DNA of 8,276 nt from Lutispora sp. (lineage in GTDB: Bacteria; Bacillota; Clostridia; Lutisporales; Lutisporaceae). The position numbers and the translations under genes were made by a program. Below are positions 1 through 6,393 of this stretch, one piece after another. How positions within the stretch are numbered: position 1 is the first letter of the stretch; each line of letters opens with the position of its first letter. The stretch covers positions 1 through 8,276 of the forward strand of contig JAUQXG010000073.1 of assembly GCA_030834765.1 (NCBI GenBank). Reading direction: 5' to 3'. The notes beneath the pieces are model-generated. The model was not told the origin of the DNA, searched no databases, and saw only the letters and a program-made list of their open reading frames with translations.

Positions 1-1553
1 TATCAATACTTAGGGGATTGAAAGAGAAGTTTGAGATCCATCATGGTGTAAGAATAAAAGATAATGCATTGATTTCGGCTGCTGTATTATCTAACAGATA
101 TATAAGCGACAGATTTTTACCGGATAAAGCCATAGATTTAATTGATGAAGCGGCAGCAATGCTTAGAACAGAGATTGACAGTATGCCAACAGAGTTAGAT
201 GAAATAATGAGAAGGACTATGCAATTAGAAATAGAGAGAGAAGTTCTGAAAAAGGAGACAGATAAACATTCTATTGAAAGGCTTAAGAATATAAAGGAAG
301 AACTGTCTGATTTAAAATCAAAAGGCGATGTTATGAAAGCACAATGGGAATTGGAGAAAGCTAGCATTAAGGGTATTAGGGATATAAAAAAGCAAATAGA
401 GGACATAAAGATTGAAATTGAGAAAGCAGAGTTGGACTATGATTTAAATAGGGTAGCAGAATTAAAATATGGAAAATTAATCACATTAGAAAACCAATTA
501 AATAATGAAAAAGATCGCTTAAGTAAAGCCCAGATTGAAGGACAGCTTTTAAAAGAAGAAGTAACGGAAGAAGAGATTTCTGAAATTATTTCAAAATGGA
601 CTGGGATACCTATAAAAAAGCTTATGGAAAATGAAAAGGAAAAGTTGCTAAAATTAGATGATATTCTTCATAAGAGGGTAGTAGGTCAAGAAGAAGCGGT
701 TTCCGCAGTAGTAGATGCAGTTTTGCGAGCGAGAAGTGGATTAAAAGACCCTAAGAAACCAATAGGTTCATTTATTTTTCTCGGCCCTACTGGTGTAGGC
801 AAAACAGAACTAGCAAAGGCATTGGCAGAATCCTTATTTGATAGCGAAGATAGTATAATAAGAATTGATATGTCTGAATATATGGAAAAACATACAGTGG
901 CAAGACTTATTGGAGCACCTCCTGGATATGTTGGATATGAGGAAGGAGGCCAATTAACTGAGGCAGTCAGAAGAAAACCATACTCGATTCTTCTATTTGA
1001 TGAGATAGAAAAAGCACATCATGATGTTTTTAGTATATTTCTTCAGATACTAGATGAGGGCAGACTAACAGATAGCCAAGGTCATACAGTAGATTTTAAA
1101 AACACAGTAATCATTATGACTTCAAATATAGGAAGTATGTTTTTGCTAGAAGGTATTGATAGTAAAGGTAAATTAAAGTCTGGAACAGAGGACTTAGTCA
1201 ATGAAGAGTTAAAGCATCACTTTAGACCAGAATTCTTAAATAGAATAGATGATATAGTATTCTTTAAGCCTCTTAATCGAGAACAAATTATTAAAATAAT
1301 TGATATTCAATTTGACCATATTGCTCAAAGAATGAAAGATAGGCAAATAGTTATTAAACTTGATGATACTGCCAGAGACTATATAATAAATAATTCATAT
1401 GATCCTGTTTATGGTGCAAGACCGATAAAGAGATTTCTGCAAAAAAATGTAGAGACGATTATAGGAAGGGCACTCATAGCGGGAGAAATTAACGATAATG
1501 AATCGGTTAAAGTTGTGAGTGACGGTTCTAAATTGTATTTTGGAAAGCAGTAG
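1..1553 (+). CDS. clpB: ATP-dependent disaggregase chaperone ClpB, 3' part (5' end outside window)
   Basis: ClpB is a hexameric AAA+ cytosolic chaperone that threads aggregated proteins through its pore, working with DnaK/DnaJ/GrpE. The gene enters from the left edge: the frame is open from base 3 (reading SILRG before the TTG at 18), so that TTG is internal. About 516 codons are present. They cover the end of the first nucleotide-binding domain, the charged coiled-coil middle domain (about nt 220-560, distinguishing ClpB from ClpA) and the whole second AAA+ domain. Visible motifs are Walker A GPTGVGKT (783-806), pore loop GYVGYEEGG, Walker B ILLFDE, sensor 1 TSN, arginine finger in FRPEFLNRID and sensor 2 GARPIKR. 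ClpC is unlikely given the long middle domain. About 340-350 N-terminal residues should lie upstream. The stop is TAG, with an in-frame TGA three sense codons later. Heat-shock control elements, if any, are outside the window. Confidence 0.96.
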   Translation, partial: SILRGLKEKFEIHHGVRIKDNALISAAVLSNRYISDRFLPDKAIDLIDEAAAMLRTEIDSMPTELDEIMRRTMQLEIEREVLKKETDKHSIERLKNIKEELSDLKSKGDVMKAQWELEKASIKGIRDIKKQIEDIKIEIEKAELDYDLNRVAELKYGKLITLENQLNNEKDRLSKAQIEGQLLKEEVTEEEISEIISKWTGIPIKKLMENEKEKLLKLDDILHKRVVGQEEAVSAVVDAVLRARSGLKDPKKPIGSFIFLGPTGVGKTELAKALAESLFDSEDSIIRIDMSEYMEKHTVARLIGAPPGYVGYEEGGQLTEAVRRKPYSILLFDEIEKAHHDVFSIFLQILDEGRLTDSQGHTVDFKNTVIIMTSNIGSMFLLEGIDSKGKLKSGTEDLVNEELKHHFRPEFLNRIDDIVFFKPLNREQIIKIIDIQFDHIAQRMKDRQIVIKLDDTARDYIINNSYDPVYGARPIKRFLQKNVETIIGRALIAGEINDNESVKVVSDGSKLYFGKQ

Positions 1554-1564
1554 TATCAGGAGTG

Positions 1565-1604
1565 AAAAACAGAGTAATACTAAAATTGTATTACTCTGTT
1601 TTTT
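1565..1604 (+). terminator. Rho-independent terminator of clpB
   Basis: A perfect 16-bp inverted repeat begins 11 bases after the clpB stop. The arms are 1565-1580 (AAAAACAGAGTAATAC) and 1588-1603, with a 7-nt loop and a 3' run of T that forms part of the stem. The A-run before and T-run after the CAGAGTAATAC core are classic for an intrinsic terminator. Confidence 0.9.
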
Positions 1605-1620
1605 ATGTATAAGGAAAATA

Positions 1621-1629
1621 TGGTATAAT
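1621..1629 (+). promoter_or_regulatory. Extended -10 promoter for the pseudouridine synthase/methyltransferase operon
   Basis: TGG-TATAAT is a consensus -10 hexamer (1624-1629) with an upstream TG (1621-1622), i.e. an extended -10 element. No good -35 is seen 16-18 bases upstream, where the sequence is the T-tail of the clpB terminator; extended -10 promoters often tolerate this. Transcription would start near 1636, about 30 bases before the start codon. Assignment rests on motif and position only. Confidence 0.65.
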
Positions 1630-1657
1630 CATTTTGATTTTAATTTTATAAGGTGGT

Positions 1658-1662
1658 AGGTG
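1658..1662 (+). promoter_or_regulatory. Ribosome binding site that selects the TTG start at 1669
   Basis: AGGTG at 1658-1662 lies 6 bases before TTG 1669. The longest frame would start at GTG 1660, inside this site. The only other Shine-Dalgarno-like run (AGGTGG, 1651-1656) is just 3 bases from that GTG, which is too close. The site therefore supports the TTG. Confidence 0.6.
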
Positions 1663-1668
1663 CATAGA

Positions 1669-2649
1669 TTGAAAGAGATAAAAGTGACAGAAAATGAGGA
1701 AGGACAGCGAATCGATAGGTTTTTAAGAAAGTATCTGAAGGACTTTTCGCTTGGAGATATTTATAAGCTTTTCAGAAAGAATGGAGTAAAGATAAATAAT
1801 AAAAAAGTAAAAGAAAGCTACATGTTGGCATTAGATGATGTGATTCAATTATATATTCATTCAGACATGATTGATACAAGTAAAAGTGTTGAGTTTGAAG
1901 GCAAAAAAAACACATCAAAGCCAATTGACGTAATATATGAAGATGATAATATTCTTATAGTAAATAAACCAATTGGTTTGCTTACTCATCCAGAGAAAAA
2001 AGATGATGAAGATACGCTGATACAAAGAGCAATAGGCTATCTTATGAAAGGTGGACTGACTAGCTCAATTACCTTTTCTCCTGCAGTATGCAATAGATTA
2101 GATATGAATACAGGAGGAATCGTAATAGTAGCGAAAAACTATTCTACTTTAAAAACTATAAATAAGTTGATTAGAGAAAGAAAATTAAAAAAGTATTATA
2201 CCTGCATTGTGAAGGGCAATCCACCGCTGAAGGGCGAAATAAAAAGCTGTTTAACTAAAGATGAAATAGAAAACAAGGTTGCGGTTCATAATGAGAAATC
2301 TGATCATTCAAAAACAGCACATACGATTTATAATAGAATAGCTACAAATGGTGATTTTTCTTTACTTCGTGTTGAATTAATTACTGGAAGAAGTCATCAA
2401 ATAAGAGCACACCTTTCAAGCATTGGACATTCAATCATAGGGGATAGGAAATATGGTAATAAGGCCATAAATATTTTTTTTCTAAGAAAATATGGCTTAG
2501 ACCACCAATTTTTATATGCAGATAGATTATTGATGAATGAAACAGAAGATAAAATACTATATTTAAAAGGACAAGAGTTTAAAGCTGAGTTGCCTCATAT
2601 ATTAAGTGAAATTTCAGGTGACTTATTTGGAAAGGAAGGACAGAAATAA
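1669..2649 (+). CDS. RluA-family RNA pseudouridine synthase with S4 domain (RluC/RluD-like)
   Basis: The family isomerises specific uridines of 23S rRNA (or tRNA) to pseudouridine; the exact target here cannot be read from sequence. I take TTG 1669 (326 aa, starting MKEIKVTENEEGQR) because that opening is typical of S4-containing RluC/RluD proteins and fits the ribosome binding site; the frame extends three codons further to GTG 1660. An S4 RNA-binding domain covers about residues 8-65. The catalytic domain follows, with IVNKPIGLLTHP near 97-108, the active-site motif NRLDMNTGG (Asp145 in TTG numbering, the nucleophile) and TGRSHQIRAHL at about 239-249. The first motif position is Asn where RluA proteins often have His. 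A C-terminal tail past about residue 300 is somewhat long. The stop codon directly abuts the methyltransferase ATG, so the two are co-transcribed and probably translationally coupled. Confidence 0.92.
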   Translation: MKEIKVTENEEGQRIDRFLRKYLKDFSLGDIYKLFRKNGVKINNKKVKESYMLALDDVIQLYIHSDMIDTSKSVEFEGKKNTSKPIDVIYEDDNILIVNKPIGLLTHPEKKDDEDTLIQRAIGYLMKGGLTSSITFSPAVCNRLDMNTGGIVIVAKNYSTLKTINKLIRERKLKKYYTCIVKGNPPLKGEIKSCLTKDEIENKVAVHNEKSDHSKTAHTIYNRIATNGDFSLLRVELITGRSHQIRAHLSSIGHSIIGDRKYGNKAINIFFLRKYGLDHQFLYADRLLMNETEDKILYLKGQEFKAELPHILSEISGDLFGKEGQK

Positions 2650-3813
2650 ATGCAAAAAAATTTAGAAGATAAATTATTTCAGATATTAAAGATAATTGAG
2701 ACAAAAGTTGAAGAAAATGCAGATTATTTTAAAAGTATAACGATAGAATTTTATAAAACTGATAAAGTCCAAAAAGCAGAGGTATATATAAATAGCAATA
2801 ATGAATTGATATTTGAGATGAAAAAAATAAAAAAAATAATTAACAGATATGAAATTGCACTACATATCATTGAAAACAGCAAGTCCTATGAAAATTGTTC
2901 AATTAAGTATATGGAAAGAGGAAGCAATATGCTGGTTTGGACAGAAAAGGGAAATGTCAAAGTGAAAAACACCGAAGCAAATAATATAGAGCAAAATATT
3001 GCTCATAGTGATGTAGGGACCAGAAGCAATCGCAATTATATAATAAAAGTTGGTGAGGCAGATGATTTACTTAAAGAGATAGGAATAATGAATCATGAAG
3101 GAAGAGTTAGAAATGATATGATTAGGAAATATAATCAAATTGATCATTTTGTTGAACTAATTGATCCTCTATTAAAAGAGATATCAGATAAAGAAAATAT
3201 TAATATATTGGATTGTGCTTGCGGAAAATCTTATTTATCTTTTGTGCTCAATTTCTATATAAAAGAGAAATTAAAAAAGCAGTGTAATTTTGTATGCATA
3301 GATATATCGGAAAATGTAATTCAGGCTTCAAAAAAGATGGCTCAAAATTTAAATTATAAAAACATGGAATTTGTGCAAATGGACATACAAAATTATCAAC
3401 CGGATAAAAGAATTGATCTAGTGATAAGTTTGCACGGATGTGATATAGCAACAGATATGGCGATGGCTGCAGGAGTCAGGTTTGATGCAAAAGCTATAGT
3501 GGTTGTACCTTGTTGTCACAGTGAAATTTTAAACCAATATGATTTTCCTCTTTTAAAGGAAGTTATAAAGCATGGTGTATTAAAAGCTAGGATGGCGGAT
3601 GTACTAACAGAGGGCATAAGAATATTACTGCTTGAATCAATGGGATACGAGGTTTCCATAGTTGAATATATATCACCTCTGGATACCCCAAAAAATTTGC
3701 TTATTAAAGCAATTAAGAGATCGGGTAGAAATAAAAAGTCCTATGATGAGTATATAAAACTTAAGGAAGTCCTAGATATAAATCCATCCTTAGCTCGATT
3801 GCTTAATATATAA
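2650..3813 (+). CDS. Class I SAM-dependent methyltransferase, Methyltransf_32 (GSTCD-like) type
   Basis: 387 aa. The C-terminal half is a Rossmann-fold SAM methyltransferase: motif I ILDCACGKSYLSFVL (about 186-200), acidic residue of motif II in VCIDIS (215-220), VQMDI (242-246), then LVISLHGCDIATDMA (257-271) and VVVPCCHSE (284-292). The combination of LHxCDxATD and VPCCxxE, preceded by a GIMNHEGRV segment at about 145-153, matches what I recall of the Methyltransf_32 family, which includes bacterial relatives of the GSTCD/METTL25 group. The substrate of the bacterial members is, to my knowledge, unestablished. The N-terminal 130 residues are Lys/Glu-rich and may bind substrate. There is no signal peptide or membrane segment, so it should be cytosolic. 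The ATG directly follows the preceding TAA, with GGAAGG just upstream inside the previous gene. Pairing with a pseudouridine synthase makes RNA an attractive substrate, but that is inference. Confidence 0.85.
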   Translation: MQKNLEDKLFQILKIIETKVEENADYFKSITIEFYKTDKVQKAEVYINSNNELIFEMKKIKKIINRYEIALHIIENSKSYENCSIKYMERGSNMLVWTEKGNVKVKNTEANNIEQNIAHSDVGTRSNRNYIIKVGEADDLLKEIGIMNHEGRVRNDMIRKYNQIDHFVELIDPLLKEISDKENINILDCACGKSYLSFVLNFYIKEKLKKQCNFVCIDISENVIQASKKMAQNLNYKNMEFVQMDIQNYQPDKRIDLVISLHGCDIATDMAMAAGVRFDAKAIVVVPCCHSEILNQYDFPLLKEVIKHGVLKARMADVLTEGIRILLLESMGYEVSIVEYISPLDTPKNLLIKAIKRSGRNKKSYDEYIKLKEVLDINPSLARLLNI

Positions 3814-3848
3814 AATTAAATCGACCCTTTGGGGTCGATTTAATTTTA
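3811..3848. terminator. Bidirectional terminator between the methyltransferase and SASP genes
   Basis: A perfect 17-bp inverted repeat has arms 3811-3827 and 3832-3848, with a TTTG loop and a GACCC/GGGTC core flanked by A/T runs. The 5' arm begins with the methyltransferase stop codon. Each strand presents a GC core followed by a U-rich tail (AUUUAAUUUUA), so it can end transcription of both convergent genes. Confidence 0.88.
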
Positions 3849-3854
3849 ATTATA

Positions 3855-4073
3855 TTATTTTCCTGACATATTTCTTTCTGCTTGTTCTATCATTCTTTTT
3901 ACCATGTATCCACCTACTGTGCCGTTTTCCTTTGCTGTTAAATCTCCATTATAACCTTCTTTTAAATTAACTCCCATTTCAGAAGCGATTTCAAATTTCA
4001 TTCTGTTTAAAGCAGCTGTTGCTTCTGGAACTAATCTTTTGCTTTTTGAACTGCTATTATTTGTGTTTACCAT
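3855..4073 (-). CDS. Alpha/beta-type small acid-soluble spore protein (SASP)
   Basis: 72 aa, the usual size for the family. These proteins coat forespore DNA, protecting it from UV and heat, and are degraded by the GPR protease at germination. Both family signatures are present: KFEIASEMGV (residues 26-35), containing the GPR cleavage site expected between Glu28 and Ile29, and NGTVGGYMVKRMIE (50-63), the C-terminal DNA-binding segment. The N-terminus is a Ser/Asn/Lys-rich flexible tail. The start is well fixed by AGGAGGTGA just upstream on the - strand. It is a single-gene unit, convergent with the methyltransferase and divergent from yajQ. Transcription by the forespore sigma factor (sigma G) is expected from the family, but I could not find a convincing sigma-G -35/-10 pair. 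Its presence is the clearest sign that the organism forms endospores. Confidence 0.96.
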   Translation of the reverse strand: MVNTNNSSSKSKRLVPEATAALNRMKFEIASEMGVNLKEGYNGDLTAKENGTVGGYMVKRMIEQAERNMSGK

Positions 4074-4077
4074 AATA

Positions 4078-4086
4078 TCACCTCCT
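4078..4086 (-). promoter_or_regulatory. Strong ribosome binding site of the SASP gene
   Basis: On the - strand this reads AGGAGGTGA, nearly full complementarity to the 16S 3' end, with the AGGAGG core 7 bases from the ATG. Such a strong site suits a very abundant spore protein. Confidence 0.85.
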
Positions 4087-4147
4087 GATAATATAGTTTA
4101 CAGATTTGACATTTTTATAACCTTTATATTTTACCATTTATAAAAAT

Positions 4148-4179
4148 AATATCTTTTTATGCTATAAAAAGGGAATATT
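4148..4179. repeat. Imperfect inverted repeat (dyad) in the SASP-yajQ gap
   Basis: CTTTTTAT (4153-4160) and ATAAAAAG (4164-4171) form an 8-bp perfect hairpin with a GCT loop. It is extended outward by AATAT (4148-4152) and ATATT (4175-4179), with a 3-base bulge. GC content is low and there is no T-tail in the right place for a clear terminator. It could be an operator or chance structure in AT-rich DNA. Confidence 0.4.
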
Positions 4180-4203
4180 AAGGTAGAAAAATAAATATAA
4201 GTA

Positions 4204-4233
4204 TAGACTTTTTGTAAAAGATATAGATATAAT
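4204..4233 (+). promoter_or_regulatory. Possible sigma-A promoter of yajQ
   Basis: TAGACT (4204-4209, 4 of 6 matches to TTGACA) lies 18 bases before a perfect TATAAT (4228-4233). In such AT-rich DNA TATAAT arises by chance often, so this is moderate evidence. It would give a leader of roughly 95 bases. Confidence 0.4.
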
Positions 4234-4320
4234 TAAAATGATTTATTTATCATCATGTTTTTTTTCTAAATACAATAATAAATAATTTACATAACCAAAG
4301 CAAAAATGTTTATAGTTGAT

Positions 4321-4326
4321 AGGAGG
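4321..4326 (+). promoter_or_regulatory. Ribosome binding site that selects the ATG of yajQ
   Basis: A perfect AGGAGG sits 7 bases before ATG 4334. The longest frame begins at TTG 4316, upstream of this site, so that start is not used. Confidence 0.85.
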
Positions 4327-4333
4327 ATGCGAA

Positions 4334-4828
4334 ATGGCAAGTAAAGATAGTTCATTTGATATTGTTTCTAAAGTTGATGTAGCAGAAGTAGATAACGCAT
4401 TAAATCAAACTGAAAAAGAAATCATACAAAGATTTGACTTTAAAGGAAGTAATACAAGTATAGAAAGAAAAGAAGATGAGGTTACTATTGTTACATCTGA
4501 TGATTTTAAGCTTAGAAATGTAGTAGATATTTTTCAATCAAAGCTAACCAAAAGAGAAATCTCTCTGAAATCCTTAGACTATGGTAAGGTAGAAAGTTCA
4601 CTTGGCGGCAGGGTAAAGCAAATAATTACGATTAAGCAAGGAATAAGTAAAGAAGATGCTAAAAAGGTGCTTAATATTATTAAAGATACAAAACTTAAGG
4701 TCCAAGCCAGTATACAGGATGATACTGTTAGGGTAGCTGGCAAGAACAAGGATGATTTACAAGCTGTAATGCAAGCACTTAGAAATGCAGATTTACCTAT
4801 TCACTTACAATTTTTAAACTACAGGTAA
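4334..4828 (+). CDS. yajQ: YajQ family nucleotide-binding protein
   Basis: 164 aa, close to the usual length of about 160-165. The ATG at 4334 gives the family N-terminus MASKDSSFDIVSKVD and has a perfect AGGAGG at the right distance; the frame is open six codons further up, to TTG 4316, but those residues are not family-like. Family features include the opening SFDIVSKVD, QRFDFKG (residues 32-38), SLGGRVKQIITIKQGIS (89-105), and the ending LPIHLQFLNYR. YajQ proteins fold as two ferredoxin-like domains and bind nucleotides. A Xanthomonas homologue is a cyclic-di-GMP effector that acts through a transcription factor, but the role in Firmicutes is not settled. The gene is monocistronic with its own terminator. 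It is cytosolic, with no signal or membrane segment. Confidence 0.95.
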   Translation: MASKDSSFDIVSKVDVAEVDNALNQTEKEIIQRFDFKGSNTSIERKEDEVTIVTSDDFKLRNVVDIFQSKLTKREISLKSLDYGKVESSLGGRVKQIITIKQGISKEDAKKVLNIIKDTKLKVQASIQDDTVRVAGKNKDDLQAVMQALRNADLPIHLQFLNYR

Positions 4829-4837
4829 TAAAATCCT

Positions 4838-4874
4838 AAAAAAGTATGCTAAGTTTAACTTAGTATACTTTTTT
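4838..4874 (+). terminator. Rho-independent terminator of yajQ
   Basis: Arms 4838-4853 (AAAAAAGTATGCTAAG) and 4859-4874 pair over 16 bp with one G-T wobble (4848/4864), a 5-nt loop and a final run of six T. It begins 9 bases after the yajQ stop. Confidence 0.87.
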
Positions 4875-4877
4875 AAT

Positions 4878-4889
4878 TGTTATAATAAA
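4878..4889 (+). promoter_or_regulatory. Upstream copy of an extended -10 box (TGTTATAATAAA)
   Basis: TG-T-TATAAT directly follows the yajQ terminator tail. It is identical over 12 bases to the box at 4945-4956. The -35 position falls in the terminator stem and has no TTGACA-like sequence, so use as a promoter is uncertain. It could be an accessory start for the antiporter operon. Confidence 0.35.
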
Positions 4890-4944
4890 CTCTAAGATCT
4901 ATTCTTAAAATTCAGTAGTATCTTATATGAATTACTGATGTATA

Positions 4945-4956
4945 TGTTATAATAAA
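4945..4956 (+). promoter_or_regulatory. Extended -10 promoter of the antiporter operon
   Basis: TG-T-TATAAT has its -10 hexamer at 4948-4953. No strong -35 is visible (TTATAT at 4923-4928 is a weak candidate). Transcription from about 4960 would leave a leader of roughly 35 bases before the TTG start at 4996. This is the better placed of two identical 12-base copies. Confidence 0.6.
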
Positions 4957-4995
4957 TTATTATTTTACAATATTTTATAGGAATGAGGTATTATT

Positions 4996-6393
4996 TTGAA
5001 TAAAAGTGTGCCCAGAAACCATTGTATTTTTGTAATTGTTTTTTCTGTTTTTTCTCTTATTATAAATATTGCATTATTTAATAATCCAGTATATTATGGT
5101 CTTATTTTAGGGCTCCTTGCGGCTATAGCAGTATTGAAAATAAATGGTTTTGCTATAAATCAAATTGTTCAAATGATTGGTAAAGGAATAAGCAAAAACT
5201 TGAGAGTGTTAGTCGTATTAATATTTGTTGGAATGGTGATTGGACTTTGGAAAATAAATGGAGTAATTCCAACAATGATATATTATGGCTTTGAAATATT
5301 GAATCCTCATATTTATCTACTATCTGTCTTTGCTATATGCAGTTTGATTTCCATGATACTTGGTACTGCTGTTGGCACTGTTAGCACTGTAGGCATAGTT
5401 CTGATAGGTATTGGGACTGGTATGGGTGTGCCTTCTGAAGTTATAGCAGGAGCTGTAGTTTCAGGAGCATTTTTAGGTGATCGTTCTTCGCCTATTTCAA
5501 GTGTGTTAAATCTAGTTTCTGGTGTAACAGAGACAAAGATTAATAGCAATTTTAGATATTTTTTTACAACTATGATACCGGGAATATTGCTTTCAGTTAT
5601 TTTTTACTATATAGTAGGTAGAAAATTTAGCACTTTTGAAATGGATAATAGTAAAATAATGATGTTTAAAAATATATTAGAAAGTTATTATATAATAACA
5701 CCTTGGCTATTGCTTCCTCCCATAATCATAATAATTTTTGCAATATTTAAAGTTCCCACTCTATATAATATGGGTGCTGCAGTAGTAATTGGTATAATAT
5801 TTGCTATTATGACACAAGGAATTTCTATTATTGATTCATTTAAATCAGCATTGTTTGGATACTTTCCTATTGTACCACAAGAGTACTATGTTTCACTTTC
5901 AGGAGGAGGCATCTATTCTTTTAAGACAATGCTAATTGTGCTTTTGTGTGCAACTTCTTTAAATGGTATTTTTGAAGGAACAAATATGATATATAAAATT
6001 ATAGAACCTGTAGTAGATAGACTAAAAAATAATAAGGATATCTTGTTTTTTACTGTCTTTTTTAGTAGCTTAGTTGCAATGTTAGCATGTAATCAGGTTA
6101 TATCAGTAATCATTCCATCAGGATTACTTCTAAGAATATATAAAGAAAGAGAAATGGATAATAAACTATTGGCTCGAACTCTTTCGGATTCTGGTGTTAT
6201 GTTAAGCTCTATTATACCCTGGAATGTGGCTGCATTGACACCAGCCTCGGTCATGGGTGTCAGTGTCATAGATTATTTACCCTATGCATTTCTAAGCTAT
6301 ATAATGCCTATCATAACATTATGTGTAATCTTTATTTATAATAAAGAAATTCAATTTAGAGGGAGAGCTTATGATAGAAAAATATGTAGTTAG
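4996..6393 (+). CDS. NhaC-family Na+/H+ antiporter-type membrane transporter
   Basis: 465 aa, strongly hydrophobic, with roughly 10-12 membrane segments (clear ones near residues 10-28, 33-49, 70-86, 105-124, 128-145, 190-207, 235-251, 258-275, 311-325, 348-378 and 428-447). NhaC-family signatures are GAFLGDRSSPISSVLNLVSG (157-176), a conserved Asn-Gln in LACNQVISVIIPSG (363-376), and LSDSGVMLSSIIPWNVAALTPA (396-417). NhaC members exchange Na+ for H+, but relatives carry out malate/lactate exchange, so ion specificity is not certain. The start is TTG, set by GAGGT (4985-4989) 6 bases upstream; no better ATG precedes the first membrane segment. The stop is TAG. The last 22 bases before the stop's final base overlap the next gene, whose ribosome binding site lies inside this one. 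Expected location is the cytoplasmic membrane. Confidence 0.88.
   Translation: MNKSVPRNHCIFVIVFSVFSLIINIALFNNPVYYGLILGLLAAIAVLKINGFAINQIVQMIGKGISKNLRVLVVLIFVGMVIGLWKINGVIPTMIYYGFEILNPHIYLLSVFAICSLISMILGTAVGTVSTVGIVLIGIGTGMGVPSEVIAGAVVSGAFLGDRSSPISSVLNLVSGVTETKINSNFRYFFTTMIPGILLSVIFYYIVGRKFSTFEMDNSKIMMFKNILESYYIITPWLLLPPIIIIIFAIFKVPTLYNMGAAVVIGIIFAIMTQGISIIDSFKSALFGYFPIVPQEYYVSLSGGGIYSFKTMLIVLLCATSLNGIFEGTNMIYKIIEPVVDRLKNNKDILFFTVFFSSLVAMLACNQVISVIIPSGLLLRIYKEREMDNKLLARTLSDSGVMLSSIIPWNVAALTPASVMGVSVIDYLPYAFLSYIMPIITLCVIFIYNKEIQFRGRAYDRKICS

Larger units (their letters stand above)
4087..4320. other. Divergent intergenic region between SASP and yajQ
   Basis: About 230 bases of very AT-rich sequence with no credible gene on either strand. 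It holds an imperfect dyad (4148-4179) and a possible vegetative promoter for yajQ (4204-4233). The SASP promoter should also lie here (about 4095-4170), but no clear match to a sigma-G pair was found. The leader between the proposed yajQ start point and its ribosome binding site is about 80 bases, with T-rich and A-rich runs and no obvious riboswitch structure. Confidence 0.6.

Noticed and set aside
41..406. Open frame on - opposite clpB (121 codons)
   Set aside because: It lies wholly antisense to strongly conserved clpB coding sequence. The Ser/Ile/Leu-rich composition is an antisense shadow, with no family resemblance.
3248..3451. Open frame on - within the methyltransferase gene (67 codons)
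   Set aside because: It is antisense to the conserved SAM-binding region and has no recognisable domain.
4091..4165. Sigma-G promoter for the SASP gene
   Set aside because: A sigma-G promoter is expected from the family, but no -35/-10 pair with proper spacing was convincing. A TATATTA near 4091-4097 on the - strand is too close to the ribosome binding site to be the -10.
4240..4333. Riboswitch or structured leader before yajQ
   Set aside because: The leader is AT-rich with homopolymer runs and shows no conserved aptamer-like core or terminator/antiterminator pair.
5313..5549. Open frame on - within the antiporter gene (78 codons)
   Set aside because: The repetitive Pro/Thr/Val composition is the reverse complement of Gly/Thr/Val-rich membrane segments. 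It is a shadow of the real gene.
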